A stretch of DNA of 64,000 nucleotides. Origin: Pelomonas sp966111775 (GTDB lineage Bacteria > Pseudomonadota > Gammaproteobacteria > Burkholderiales > Burkholderiaceae_C). Every line of letters begins with the position of its first letter. Position 1 is the stretch's first letter. Shown here piece after piece: positions 45,148 through 53,396 of this stretch. Location of the stretch: contig CBHWBD010000004.1 of assembly GCA_966111775.1 (NCBI GenBank), positions 4,194 to 68,193 of the forward strand, written 5' to 3'. The position numbers and the translations under genes were made by a program. Below the pieces are notes generated by a model that ran no database searches, was not told the origin of the DNA, and worked only from the letters and a program-made list of their open reading frames with translations.

Positions 45148-46146
45148 ATGAGACGACTGCTCACCCTCTGTTTCGCCGGACTGGCCCTGTGCATGGGTGC
45201 CTGGGCCGCGCCGCAACCCACGCTGGACGGTGGCGGCGAATGGATCAACTCGCCGCCGCTGACCCTGGGGGGCCTGCGCGGCAAGGTCGTGCTGGTCGAC
45301 TTCTGGACCTATTCCTGCATCAACTGCCAGCGCACCCTGCCTTATCTGAAAGCCTGGTCGCAGAAGTACGGGCCGCAGGGACTGGTCGTCATCGGCGTGC
45401 ATGCACCGGAGTTCGGCTTCGAGCGCGACGTGAAGCGGGTGCGCCAGGCGGCGATGGACGGCCAGCTCGCCTATCCCATCGTGCTGGACAACGACTTCAG
45501 GATCTGGCGCGCCTTCAACAACCAGGCCTGGCCGGCCCTCTACTTTCTCGACGCCCAGGGCGGCGTGCGGCACCAGCAGTTCGGCGAGGGCGACTACGAG
45601 GGGGCCGAACAGCGCATCCGCGAACTGCTGAAGGAGGCGGGCAGGGCGGCGGACGGCGGCATGGCACAGGTCGCGCTGACGGGCATCGGCGCCGCGCCCG
45701 ACCTCGCCAACGTGCGCTCACCCGAGACCTATCTCGGCCATGCCCATGGTGCCGCGCGCGCCATCCTGCCCGATCGCATCAAGCGCTACGCCGGCGGCAA
45801 CCCACCCCTCAATGAATGGGCCTTGTCCGGCGACTGGATCGTGCGCGGGGAGTTCGCCGAGCTGGCCAGCCCCGTGGGCGGCGTGCTGCTGCGCTTCCAC
45901 GCCCGCGACCTGCATCTCGTGCTCGGACCCAACGTCGACGGCAGGCCGCTGTCCTTTCGCATCACCCTCGATGGCAAACCGCCGGGCGCCGACGCGGGCC
46001 TCGACGTCGATGCCGAGGGCCGCGGCGTCATCCACGGCGAGCGTCTCTACCAGCTGGTGCGCCAGCGCGGCGCCGTGCGCGAACGCAGCTTCGAGATCCG
46101 CTTCGACGCGCCCGGCGCGCGGGCCTATGCCTTCACCTTCGGTTGA
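45148..46146 (+). CDS. Exported thioredoxin-like protein with DipZ-type C-terminal domain
   Basis: 332 residues: signal peptide (about 1-20, ending AWA), a TlpA/redoxin thioredoxin fold with CINC (Cys57-Cys60) in DFWTYSCINCQRTLPYL, and the cis-Pro region NNQAWPALYFLD. A C-terminal beta-rich domain (about 190-332; PETYLGHAHGAAR and FHARDLHLVL) resembles the carbohydrate-module-like domain of mycobacterial DipZ. It is a periplasmic thiol-disulfide reductase or peroxide-responsive redoxin. In many bacteria DipZ-type proteins carry a CcdA membrane half; that half is absent here and must be supplied by another protein. Probable repression by the divergent TetR protein suggests stress induction. 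Confidence 0.85.
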   Translation: MRRLLTLCFAGLALCMGAWAAPQPTLDGGGEWINSPPLTLGGLRGKVVLVDFWTYSCINCQRTLPYLKAWSQKYGPQGLVVIGVHAPEFGFERDVKRVRQAAMDGQLAYPIVLDNDFRIWRAFNNQAWPALYFLDAQGGVRHQQFGEGDYEGAEQRIRELLKEAGRAADGGMAQVALTGIGAAPDLANVRSPETYLGHAHGAARAILPDRIKRYAGGNPPLNEWALSGDWIVRGEFAELASPVGGVLLRFHARDLHLVLGPNVDGRPLSFRITLDGKPPGADAGLDVDAEGRGVIHGERLYQLVRQRGAVRERSFEIRFDAPGARAYAFTFG

Positions 46147-46157
46147 GGAGACTCCCC

Positions 46158-46301
46158 ATGGACATGCCTTCCCCCAAGACGACAACCGCGCCGACGCGCA
46201 TCGCCATCTCCTTCGGCCGCATGCTGGTGCTGGCGCAGCGCCGCTTTCGTGCCCTGCAGCCGTCGCCTGCGCCTAGGACCCTGCCCGATCCGCCGCGATG
46301 A
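46158..46301 (+). CDS. Possible 47-residue protein of unknown function
   Basis: A short frame starting at ATG 46158, eleven bases after the stop of the thioredoxin-like gene, with GAGGAG at an ideal distance. Codons show the high third-position GC of neighbouring genes up to about residue 37. The peptide (MDMPSPKTTTAPTRIAISFG and so on) is basic with no membrane segment or recognisable domain. Its last 29 bases overlap the convergent GGDEF gene. It could be a real small protein made with the redoxin or the decayed start of a lost gene. Confidence 0.4.
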   Translation: MDMPSPKTTTAPTRIAISFGRMLVLAQRRFRALQPSPAPRTLPDPPR

Positions 46302-49032
46302 CGACGCGGTCCCGGCCGGCATGCTTGGCGGCATACAGGGCGGTGTCGGCGGTCTCGATCAGCGCCTGCGGCTGTTCGCCATGGCGCGGATGCAAGGCCA
46401 GGCCCAGTGAGGCGCTGAGCGGCCCGAGCGGCCGGCCGCCATGCACGAGCACGAGGTCGCGCACGGCCTGAAGCAGTTCCTCGGCACGGCGCAGGGCCAG
46501 TTCGGGCGTCAGCTCGGTCATCAGCACGACGAATTCCTCGCCACCGAAGCGGCAGACGACGTCACTGGAGCGCACCCGCGACTCCAGCGCGCGGGCGACC
46601 TGCTGCAGCACCAGGTCGCCCGCGTCATGGCCATGTTGGTCGTTGAACCGCTTGAAATGGTCGACGTCGATCAGGGCCAGTGCCAGCGGCTGGCCGCTGC
46701 GGCGCGCGCGGGCCAATTCGCGGCGCAGCGACTCGTCCATGAAGCGGCGGTTGTAGAGGCCGGTCAACGGGTCGCGGATGGACTGCAGGCGCAGCGTCTC
46801 GCGCAGCCGGATATTGGCCAGGGCCAGCCCCATCTGCTCGGCCAGGGCCACGGCCAGGCGCTGGCGCATGTCGCCCTGTTCGGCCTCCGGCGGCGGGCCG
46901 CGGTGCAGCACCAGCAGCAGGCCGAAGGTGTCGCCCTGGGCGACCAGCGGCAGGCAGTTGCTGGTGACCTCGCGGCCCGCCAGGCGCAGATGCGGGCAGC
47001 AAAGCGGCTGGCCACCGCCGTCAAGCTGGTGCGGCCGGCCGCGCCGCAATGCCCAGCATTCCTGGCCGCCGAAGCTGGCCTCGGCCTCCGCGAGCTCACC
47101 CCAGCCCAGCTGCTCCTCCAGCAGATCGCTGCCCGGCGTCAGCAGATACAGCGCACCGCCGCTGCCGGGAAAGAGGCGGGGGCCGTAGCGACCCAGGCAG
47201 TCGTAGGCCTCGCGCGGCGTCTCGCAGGCCTGCAGGAAGCTGGACAGCTCGCTGAGCAGGCTGACCTCGCGGTAGGTCTGACGCACGACGACGAGGCTGG
47301 ACTCGAGCTTGTCGTTGACGGCGCGCAGGGCGGCCTCGGCCTGCTTGCGTGCCGTGATGTCGTGGGAGACCCAGAGCGTCCCCTGCGACGGGTCGTTGAC
47401 ATCCATGGCTTTGCCATGGGCGCTGACCTCGATGAGGCGGCCGTCCTTGGTCAGCAGCTGGGCCTCGGTCATCCAGACCTCACCGCGGTTGAGTGCCTCG
47501 TAGCCGTCCCGGCCCAGGGCCTCGAAAGCCTCGTCGGACGGGAAGAAGACCCGTGTCGACAGCCCCGTCAGCTCGCCCGGCCCGAAGCCCAGCATCTCTT
47601 CCATGGCGCGGTTGCAGCGCATGGTGCGGCGGTCGCGCACGAGGTGGATGCCGGCGTTGGTGTTGTCGAAGATGGCCTGCAACTCGAACAGGGCTTGCTG
47701 CAGCGCGCGCTCGCCCTCCTTGCGGGCCGTGATGTCCTCGGTGATGAAGATGGTGCCCTTGCTGCCGTCGTTGGGGTCGATGGCCTTGGCCAGCATGCGG
47801 CACCAGAACAGCGAGCCGTCGCGCCGCTTCATCTGCAGTTCGACATCCAGGCGCTGGCCGCTGCTCAGCACCGGAACGGCCTGGCGCCCCAGTTCCTCGA
47901 AGGCCGCCGCGTCCGGGTAGACGATGGACGTCGGCAGCCCGACCAGCTCGTGCGCCGGCCAGCCGAACATCGCGTCGAAGCGCTCGTTGCAGTGCAGAAA
48001 GGTACGGTCGCGCGTGAAGGTAATGCCCAGCGACGCGTTGTCCAGGATGGCCTGGTACTCCAGCAGCAGCTGCTGGCGCGCCTCCTCGGCCTGGCGGCGT
48101 TCCGTGATCTCGACGCCGACCCAGATCGTGCCCTTGGAGAGGTCCTGCGGATCGATGGCCTTGCCGTGGCTGCTGCACCAGATGCGCCGGCCGTCCTTGC
48201 GCACGGCCACCGTGTCGCCGACATAGGCCTCGCCCGCCAGCACGGCCGCACGCGTCGCCCGGCCATAGGCCTCCCAGGCCTCGTCGGACTCGAAATAGAT
48301 TCGCGTCGACAGCCCGACCAGCTCGCCCGGCCCATAGCCCAGGATCTCCTCCAGCCGCCGGTTGCAGCGGGCGACGCGGCGCTCGGTGTCGACGACGATG
48401 ATGGCCACGGTCGCGTTGTCGAAGATGGCGCGCTGCTCCAGCAGCGTGCGTTCCAGCTCGCCGGTGCGCTGCTCCACCAGAGCTTCCAGATGCGTCTGGT
48501 AGCGCTGCAGCTGCTCCTGCTTGCGCTGTTGCTCGATGGCGATGGCGCCCAGCTGCGTGGCCACGGTCAGCAGCTCCAGCTCGCCGGCGCTGGGAGTGCG
48601 CACCGCCTTGTAGTACATCGCGAACGAGCCCAGCACGCGGCGCTGTGTCGAGAAGATGGGCGTGGACCAGCAGGCGCGAAAGCCCTCGTGCTCGATGAGG
48701 CCCTTGTAGGCGGCCCAGCGTGGGTCGGTGCAGATGTCGCTGACGATGACGGTCTCGGCGCGCGCCATCGCGCTGCCGCAGGAGCCCGCGTCGGGGGCGA
48801 TGGCAAAGCCGTTCAGGGCCTGCAGATAGGCCGGCGGCAGCCGCGGGCCGACGCCGGGGCGCACATGCACGCCGTCTTCGTCGAGCAACAGCACCGAGCA
48901 GTACAGGCCGTCGGATTGCGCCTCGATCAGCAGGGCCAGGCGCTCCAGCGTGTCGGGCAGTGCCGCGCCGCGGGCGATCATCTCGAGCAGCTGTCCCTGC
49001 CCGGCATAGAACGACATGGGTGCCAACGACAT
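46273..49032 (-). CDS. Diguanylate cyclase with GAF, three PAS and GGDEF domains
   Basis: 919 residues, no membrane segment, start chosen at ATG 49032 because GGAGG lies six bases upstream. In order: GAF (about 15-165), short coiled coil, three PAS domains (about 195-560, each with a PAC-like tail such as DLSKGTIWVGVEITERR), a second GAF (about 590-740), and GGDEF (about 755-915). The active-site motif is GGEEF (about residue 830) and the product-inhibition site RSSD lies five residues before it, so the enzyme should make cyclic di-GMP and be feedback-inhibited. There is no EAL domain. The signals are probably small ligands or redox state sensed by the PAS and GAF domains. Confidence 0.93.
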   Translation of the reverse strand: MSLAPMSFYAGQGQLLEMIARGAALPDTLERLALLIEAQSDGLYCSVLLLDEDGVHVRPGVGPRLPPAYLQALNGFAIAPDAGSCGSAMARAETVIVSDICTDPRWAAYKGLIEHEGFRACWSTPIFSTQRRVLGSFAMYYKAVRTPSAGELELLTVATQLGAIAIEQQRKQEQLQRYQTHLEALVEQRTGELERTLLEQRAIFDNATVAIIVVDTERRVARCNRRLEEILGYGPGELVGLSTRIYFESDEAWEAYGRATRAAVLAGEAYVGDTVAVRKDGRRIWCSSHGKAIDPQDLSKGTIWVGVEITERRQAEEARQQLLLEYQAILDNASLGITFTRDRTFLHCNERFDAMFGWPAHELVGLPTSIVYPDAAAFEELGRQAVPVLSSGQRLDVELQMKRRDGSLFWCRMLAKAIDPNDGSKGTIFITEDITARKEGERALQQALFELQAIFDNTNAGIHLVRDRRTMRCNRAMEEMLGFGPGELTGLSTRVFFPSDEAFEALGRDGYEALNRGEVWMTEAQLLTKDGRLIEVSAHGKAMDVNDPSQGTLWVSHDITARKQAEAALRAVNDKLESSLVVVRQTYREVSLLSELSSFLQACETPREAYDCLGRYGPRLFPGSGGALYLLTPGSDLLEEQLGWGELAEAEASFGGQECWALRRGRPHQLDGGGQPLCCPHLRLAGREVTSNCLPLVAQGDTFGLLLVLHRGPPPEAEQGDMRQRLAVALAEQMGLALANIRLRETLRLQSIRDPLTGLYNRRFMDESLRRELARARRSGQPLALALIDVDHFKRFNDQHGHDAGDLVLQQVARALESRVRSSDVVCRFGGEEFVVLMTELTPELALRRAEELLQAVRDLVLVHGGRPLGPLSASLGLALHPRHGEQPQALIETADTALYAAKHAGRDRVVIAADRAGS

Positions 49033-49124
49033 CGCCATCCTCCCCGATGGTCTTCCCGCCGCGGGGCATCTTAGGAGTCGGTGGCTCGAGGCGAGCCGGG
49101 GTTTCCCGGGTTGCGCCGGGGTGG

Positions 49125-50156
49125 TCAGCTTGCAGAAACAGGCCGCCTGGGCCGCGCCGCCGCCACGTCGGCCAGCAGCAGCTGCAGGGTCAGGGTGGCG
49201 AGCAGGGTGGGTGCCAGTTCGGCCTCGGCCCCGGTGACCAGCTGGACGGCGCTGGAGGCCTGGACGCTCTCGGTGACCCACACGCCGTCGGCCCCGCTGT
49301 GCGGTACGGCCTCGCGGCCCAGGGCCAGGCAGACGGCGGACGAGGCCGGCTGCGGATCCCCCGGCAGCGCCGGCCGCGCGGGCAGGCCGGCCCGCCACAG
49401 CGACTGCAGGGCCAGCTCGCGCAGCGGTGCGCGGGCGGTGTCGGCCAGCACGACGATCTGGCTGGCGTGCGTGAGCGTGCTGACCGCCCGCCCCAGCGTC
49501 GCGCGGTCCAGGCCGCGCAGGGCTTGGGTGCTGCGGGCCAGCAGCGGGTGGCCGGTGCTGGCCGCGTCGTCACCGACGGCCAGGCTTTCGGCCAGGGCGC
49601 GCTTGAAGCCCTTCACGCCGTCGAAGCCCAGGGCGCGGCAGAAGCGAATGACCTGGGGCTGGCTGACCTGGGCGGCGTCGGCGAGCCTGGCGGTGGCGGT
49701 CTCCAGTGCTGCGCTGGGGTTGGCGAGGACGATGTCGGCGACACGGCGCTCGCAACGCGTCAGGTGCGTGTAGGCGCCGCGGATCTGCGCGCAGACGGCG
49801 CCGCTGGCGGGCGTGTGCAGGGCCAGGTCCAGGGCGCGGGCCGCGCCCGTCCAGCCCGCCTCGTCTTCCGGTGCCAGGCGCAGCGCGCGCGCCCAGGGCA
49901 CGGTGCACAGCGTGGCCAGGCCCAGGCGCTTGCTCAGCGCGTCGGCGGCCAGTTCGGTGTCGGTCATGAGCACGGCGTGATGGACCGGGCGGTGCAGGGC
50001 GGCGAGGGTGTCGGCCAGCGCCGGTGCCAGCTGGGTGCCGTCCTGGATGGCTTCGTCGCGTGCATGGGCGCGGCGACCGTCGGCGTGCAGCAGCACGGTG
50101 TTCAGCCGCCCGTCGCGCCAGCAGGCCAGCAGCCGTGGCCAGGGTTGGGCGTCCAT
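49125..50156 (-). CDS. RpiR-type regulator with unusual N-terminal extension
   Basis: 343 residues. Residues about 118-195 form an RpiR/HexR helix-turn-helix (SQPQVIRFCRALGFDGVKGF is the usual recognition segment) and 215-330 a sugar-isomerase (SIS) domain with SQIVVLADTARAPLRELALQ. Typical RpiR proteins begin at the helix-turn-helix; here 115 residues precede it. That part (LLACWRDGRLNTVLLHADGR and following) has no domain I can name, though Burkholderiales HexR proteins are often fused to a glucokinase upstream, and a decayed kinase is one possibility. The start overlaps the MFS gene stop, placing it in the alpha-glucan operon as likely local regulator. SIS binding of a sugar phosphate is expected. 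Confidence 0.8.
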   Translation of the reverse strand: MDAQPWPRLLACWRDGRLNTVLLHADGRRAHARDEAIQDGTQLAPALADTLAALHRPVHHAVLMTDTELAADALSKRLGLATLCTVPWARALRLAPEDEAGWTGAARALDLALHTPASGAVCAQIRGAYTHLTRCERRVADIVLANPSAALETATARLADAAQVSQPQVIRFCRALGFDGVKGFKRALAESLAVGDDAASTGHPLLARSTQALRGLDRATLGRAVSTLTHASQIVVLADTARAPLRELALQSLWRAGLPARPALPGDPQPASSAVCLALGREAVPHSGADGVWVTESVQASSAVQLVTGAEAELAPTLLATLTLQLLLADVAAARPRRPVSAS

Positions 50157-51349
50157 CAGCTCTTGAAGAGGCCGGCAAAGCGCCAGCCGTAGCAGGCGAT
50201 GCCGGCATAGCAGAGGGCCGGCACGCCGAAGGAAGCCTGCAGGCCGATGACGTCGGCGGCGTGCCCCTGCACCAGCGGCAGCAGGGCGCCGCCGACGATG
50301 GCCATGCACAGCAGGCCCGAACCTTGAGCGGTCTGCGCACCCAGGCGATGCACGGCCATGCTGAAGATGGTGGGGAACATGATGGAGTTGCACAGGCCGA
50401 CGGCCAGCAGGGCCCACATGGCGACGGGGCCGTGGGTGGTCACGCCGACGACGAGCAGCGCGACGGCCAGGGCGGCATGCACGGCCAACAGGCGGCCGGG
50501 TGCCATCACGCGCATGACGGCCACGCCGATGAAGCGGCCCACCATGGCGCCCCCCCAGTAGAGGCTGAGGTAGGGCGCGGCCGCGGTGGCGCTCAGGCCG
50601 GCGGCCTCCTGCATGAAGTTGATCAGCAGGCTGCCGATGCTGACCTCGGCGCCGACGTACAGGAAGATGGCGACGACGCCCCAGAGCAGATGAGGGTGCG
50701 AACCCGCCACCGCCATCGCGGAGCCGCTGCTCGGCGCAGTCTCGTCGGCGATGCGTGGCAGGCGGGCCATTGCGAAGAAGCCAGCCAGGGCCAGCAAGGC
50801 GAGGGCGAGCGCCAGATAAGGCCCTTGCACGCTGCCGCTCGCACCCGCGGGCAGGATGAGCACGCCCAGGGCTGGCGCGACGGCCGTGCCCAGGGAGTTG
50901 AAGGCCTGGGTCAACGTCAACCGGCTCGAGGCCGTGCGCGGGTCGCCGAGTGCGGCCACATAGGGATTGGCCGCCACCTGCAGCACCGTGATGCCGGCCG
51001 CCAGCACGAAGAAGGCGAACAGGAAGAGGGCATAGCCGGCGCCGACGGCGGGCAGGAAGAGCAGGCAGCCGGTGGCCGCGACCGCCAGGCCCGCGACGGC
51101 GCCGCGCTGATAGCCCAGGCGCTGGATCAGCCGGCCGGCCGGCAGCGAGACCAGGAAGTAGGCGCCGAAGAAGCAGAACTGCACCAGCATGGCCTGCAGA
51201 TAGCTCAGCGTGTACAGCGCCTGGAGGTGAGGGATGAGCACGTCGTTCAACGCCGTCAGCAGGCCCCACATGAAGAAGAGCAGGGTGACGATGGCGAGGG
51301 GTGCGCGCGATGTGGCTGGCGCCGGCAGGGCGGAGGCGGGGACAGACAT
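50156..51349 (-). CDS. MFS sugar transporter, FucP/GluP type
   Basis: 397 residues from the ATG at 51349, with 12 transmembrane segments. Fucose/glucose-galactose permease signatures: LLFFMWGLLTALNDVLIPHL near the N-terminus, FFGAYFLVSLPAGRLIQRLG, VLQVAANPYVAALG and a second-half GLCNSIMFPTIFSMAV. This FGHS family carries monosaccharides with a proton. Location next to GH97 and RpiR genes predicts glucose released in the periplasm by the alpha-glucosidase as cargo. The start lies close after the GH97 stop (4 bases) and the stop overlaps the RpiR start. Confidence 0.88.
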   Translation of the reverse strand: MSVPASALPAPATSRAPLAIVTLLFFMWGLLTALNDVLIPHLQALYTLSYLQAMLVQFCFFGAYFLVSLPAGRLIQRLGYQRGAVAGLAVAATGCLLFLPAVGAGYALFLFAFFVLAAGITVLQVAANPYVAALGDPRTASSRLTLTQAFNSLGTAVAPALGVLILPAGASGSVQGPYLALALALLALAGFFAMARLPRIADETAPSSGSAMAVAGSHPHLLWGVVAIFLYVGAEVSIGSLLINFMQEAAGLSATAAAPYLSLYWGGAMVGRFIGVAVMRVMAPGRLLAVHAALAVALLVVGVTTHGPVAMWALLAVGLCNSIMFPTIFSMAVHRLGAQTAQGSGLLCMAIVGGALLPLVQGHAADVIGLQASFGVPALCYAGIACYGWRFAGLFKS

Positions 51350-51353
51350 GGGC

Positions 51354-53396
51354 TTACTGGGGGAGGGCAACGAATCGGATGGCCTGGCCGCCGCCCGGAG
51401 CGAGGCGCAGGGGCAGGGAGTCGGTGGAGGTCACGGTGACCTGCTCGGTGACAAGGTCGAAGCGGTGCTGGGCATCGCGGTAGTCGGCCTTGTCGCCGTC
51501 GCGGTAGATCTCGGCGCGGTAGCTGCGGCCCGGGGTCAGGAAGCCCAGCGGCAGCGTCAGGCGTCGGCCGTCGCCGTTCGTGATGGCGCCGACATACCAG
51601 TCCTCGCTGCGGCGGTCCTTGCGCGCGATGGTTGCGACCTCGCCCAGCTCGCCATGGATGACCTGGGTCGTCTCCCAGTCGGTCGGTACGTCCTTGATGA
51701 ACTGGAAGGCGGCAGGCCAGCGCTCGTAGTGCTCGATGAGGTCGGGCACCATGGCGATGGGCGAGTAGAGCGCCACATACAGCGCCAGCTGCTTGGCCTG
51801 GGTCGAGTTCAGCTTGCGGCCGCGCGCGCCGTCCAGGCTGATGACGCCGGGCGTGTAGTCCATGGGCCCGCTCAGCATGCGGGTGAAGACCAGATTCACT
51901 TCGTGGTCCACCGGGTTGATCGGGTCGCCCCAGGCGTTGTACTCCTGGCCCCGTGCGCCTTCGCGCGAGACCCAGTTGGGCCAGGTGCGGCGCAGGCCGG
52001 TGTCCTTGACGGGCTCGTGGGTGTCGATGGCGATCTTGTATTTGGCAGCCTCCTGCACCGCCTTCAGCATGTGGCGCACGCCTTCCTGCGACTCGGTGAA
52101 GCCGAAGTGGGTGCCGCTGCCACCGGGATTCGCGAACTGGGCCGTGCCGGCATCGGTCACATAGCCGGACTTGATGCTGTCCACGCCCAGCTTGGCGTAC
52201 AGCGCGTAGGCGGCGTCCATCTGCGCCTCGTAGCGGGCGATGTTGCCGCCGGTCTCGTGGTGGCCGATCAGGCGCACGCCCTTGGACCTGGCATAGGCCG
52301 CGACGGCTTGGAGGTCGAAGTCGGGCATGGACTTCAAGTAGTCGAAAGCGGAGGCACTGCCCACCCAGTTGCCGTCCCAGCCGAGGTTCCAGCCTTCCAC
52401 CAGCACGCCGCGAAAACCGTTCTTCGCCGCGAAATCGATGTGGCGCTTGGCATTCGCCGTCGTCGCGCCATGCCTGGGCCCGCTGGACCAGCTGGAGCGG
52501 TCCAGATGCATCTCCCACCAGACGCCGACGAACTTGCCCGGCTGCACCCAGCTCACGTCGCCGAGCTTGTTGGGCTCATTGAGGTTGAGTTCGAGGTTGG
52601 ACTCGTAGAGTGCTGCGGCCGTGTCCGCCACGCGCAGCGTGCGCCAGGGCGTGGCGAAGCCGCCCTGCTTGAACACCGCGGCGCCGCTGGCGCTCGGCGC
52701 GAGCTGGGCGCGCAGCTTCTGGCCGCTCACGCGCCTCACCCACATCGAGGCGTAGTCGACCAGGGCTGCTTCATGCAGCGCCAGGTGGATGCCGCTGCGC
52801 GTGCGCATCGTCAAGGGCGTGTTGACCAGGCCGACCTCGGCCAGCGGGCCGCGCTGCACCAGGCACTCCAGCACCTGGACCTCGCCGGCGGGGATGGACC
52901 AGGCCGTGGCGGGCTCGGCGATGTCGAACTCGGTCAGCTCGTCGCTGATGCGGGCGACGGGCAGCTGGGGCTGCTCGGGCAGCTCGTAGCGGAAGCCGAA
53001 GCCGTCGTCGAAGACGCGAAAGCGCAGGGCCATGCCGCGGCCGCCCTGGTCGGGCTGGGAGAACTCGACGAGCAGTTCGCGGTAGTGGCTGCGCACGCGG
53101 CGGCTTTCGCCCCAGGGCTGCTCCCAGGTCTCGTCATGCTCGGTGGTCTGCTGGCCGACCCGCTTGAAGCCGCCGTCGAGCTGGTGGGCATTGGTCAGCA
53201 GCAGGCCCAGGCGCGAAGCGTTGACGAGGGGCTTGCCCGCCCGGTCGACGCGGTAGGCCAGGCGGCCGTCGCCGCCCAGCTGCACGCTGACGACGAGCTG
53301 CTTGTCGGGCGAGCTGACGGTGGCGACGGTGTCGTCGGCCTGGGCAGCGGTGCAGACGACGAGGAAGAGGAGGGCAAGCAGGCGACGGGTCAGCAT
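51354..53396 (-). CDS. GH97 alpha-glucosidase (SusB-like), exported
   Basis: 680 residues with a signal peptide (about 1-20, ending AQA). Three-part GH97 layout: N-terminal beta-super-sandwich (about 25-280), TIM barrel (about 285-570) with WWEMHLDRSSW and GFRGVLVEGWNLGWDGNW, and a C-terminal beta domain. Catalytic region: IAIDTHEPVKDTG and ARGQEYNAWGDP supply the acids of the inverting branch, and IKSGYVTDAG has Gly where retaining GH97 enzymes have the Asp nucleophile. It should therefore act like Bacteroides SusB on malto-oligosaccharides. The stop of the preceding gene overlaps its start by seven bases. Confidence 0.92.
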   Translation of the reverse strand: MLTRRLLALLFLVVCTAAQADDTVATVSSPDKQLVVSVQLGGDGRLAYRVDRAGKPLVNASRLGLLLTNAHQLDGGFKRVGQQTTEHDETWEQPWGESRRVRSHYRELLVEFSQPDQGGRGMALRFRVFDDGFGFRYELPEQPQLPVARISDELTEFDIAEPATAWSIPAGEVQVLECLVQRGPLAEVGLVNTPLTMRTRSGIHLALHEAALVDYASMWVRRVSGQKLRAQLAPSASGAAVFKQGGFATPWRTLRVADTAAALYESNLELNLNEPNKLGDVSWVQPGKFVGVWWEMHLDRSSWSSGPRHGATTANAKRHIDFAAKNGFRGVLVEGWNLGWDGNWVGSASAFDYLKSMPDFDLQAVAAYARSKGVRLIGHHETGGNIARYEAQMDAAYALYAKLGVDSIKSGYVTDAGTAQFANPGGSGTHFGFTESQEGVRHMLKAVQEAAKYKIAIDTHEPVKDTGLRRTWPNWVSREGARGQEYNAWGDPINPVDHEVNLVFTRMLSGPMDYTPGVISLDGARGRKLNSTQAKQLALYVALYSPIAMVPDLIEHYERWPAAFQFIKDVPTDWETTQVIHGELGEVATIARKDRRSEDWYVGAITNGDGRRLTLPLGFLTPGRSYRAEIYRDGDKADYRDAQHRFDLVTEQVTVTSTDSLPLRLAPGGGQAIRFVALPQ

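Noticed and set aside
48491..48504. TGGTAGCGCTGC motif resembling the LacI-type operator
   Set aside because: It lies inside the GGDEF coding sequence and only half of the palindrome matches. It shows the background rate at which GCGCT-centred sites occur in this composition.
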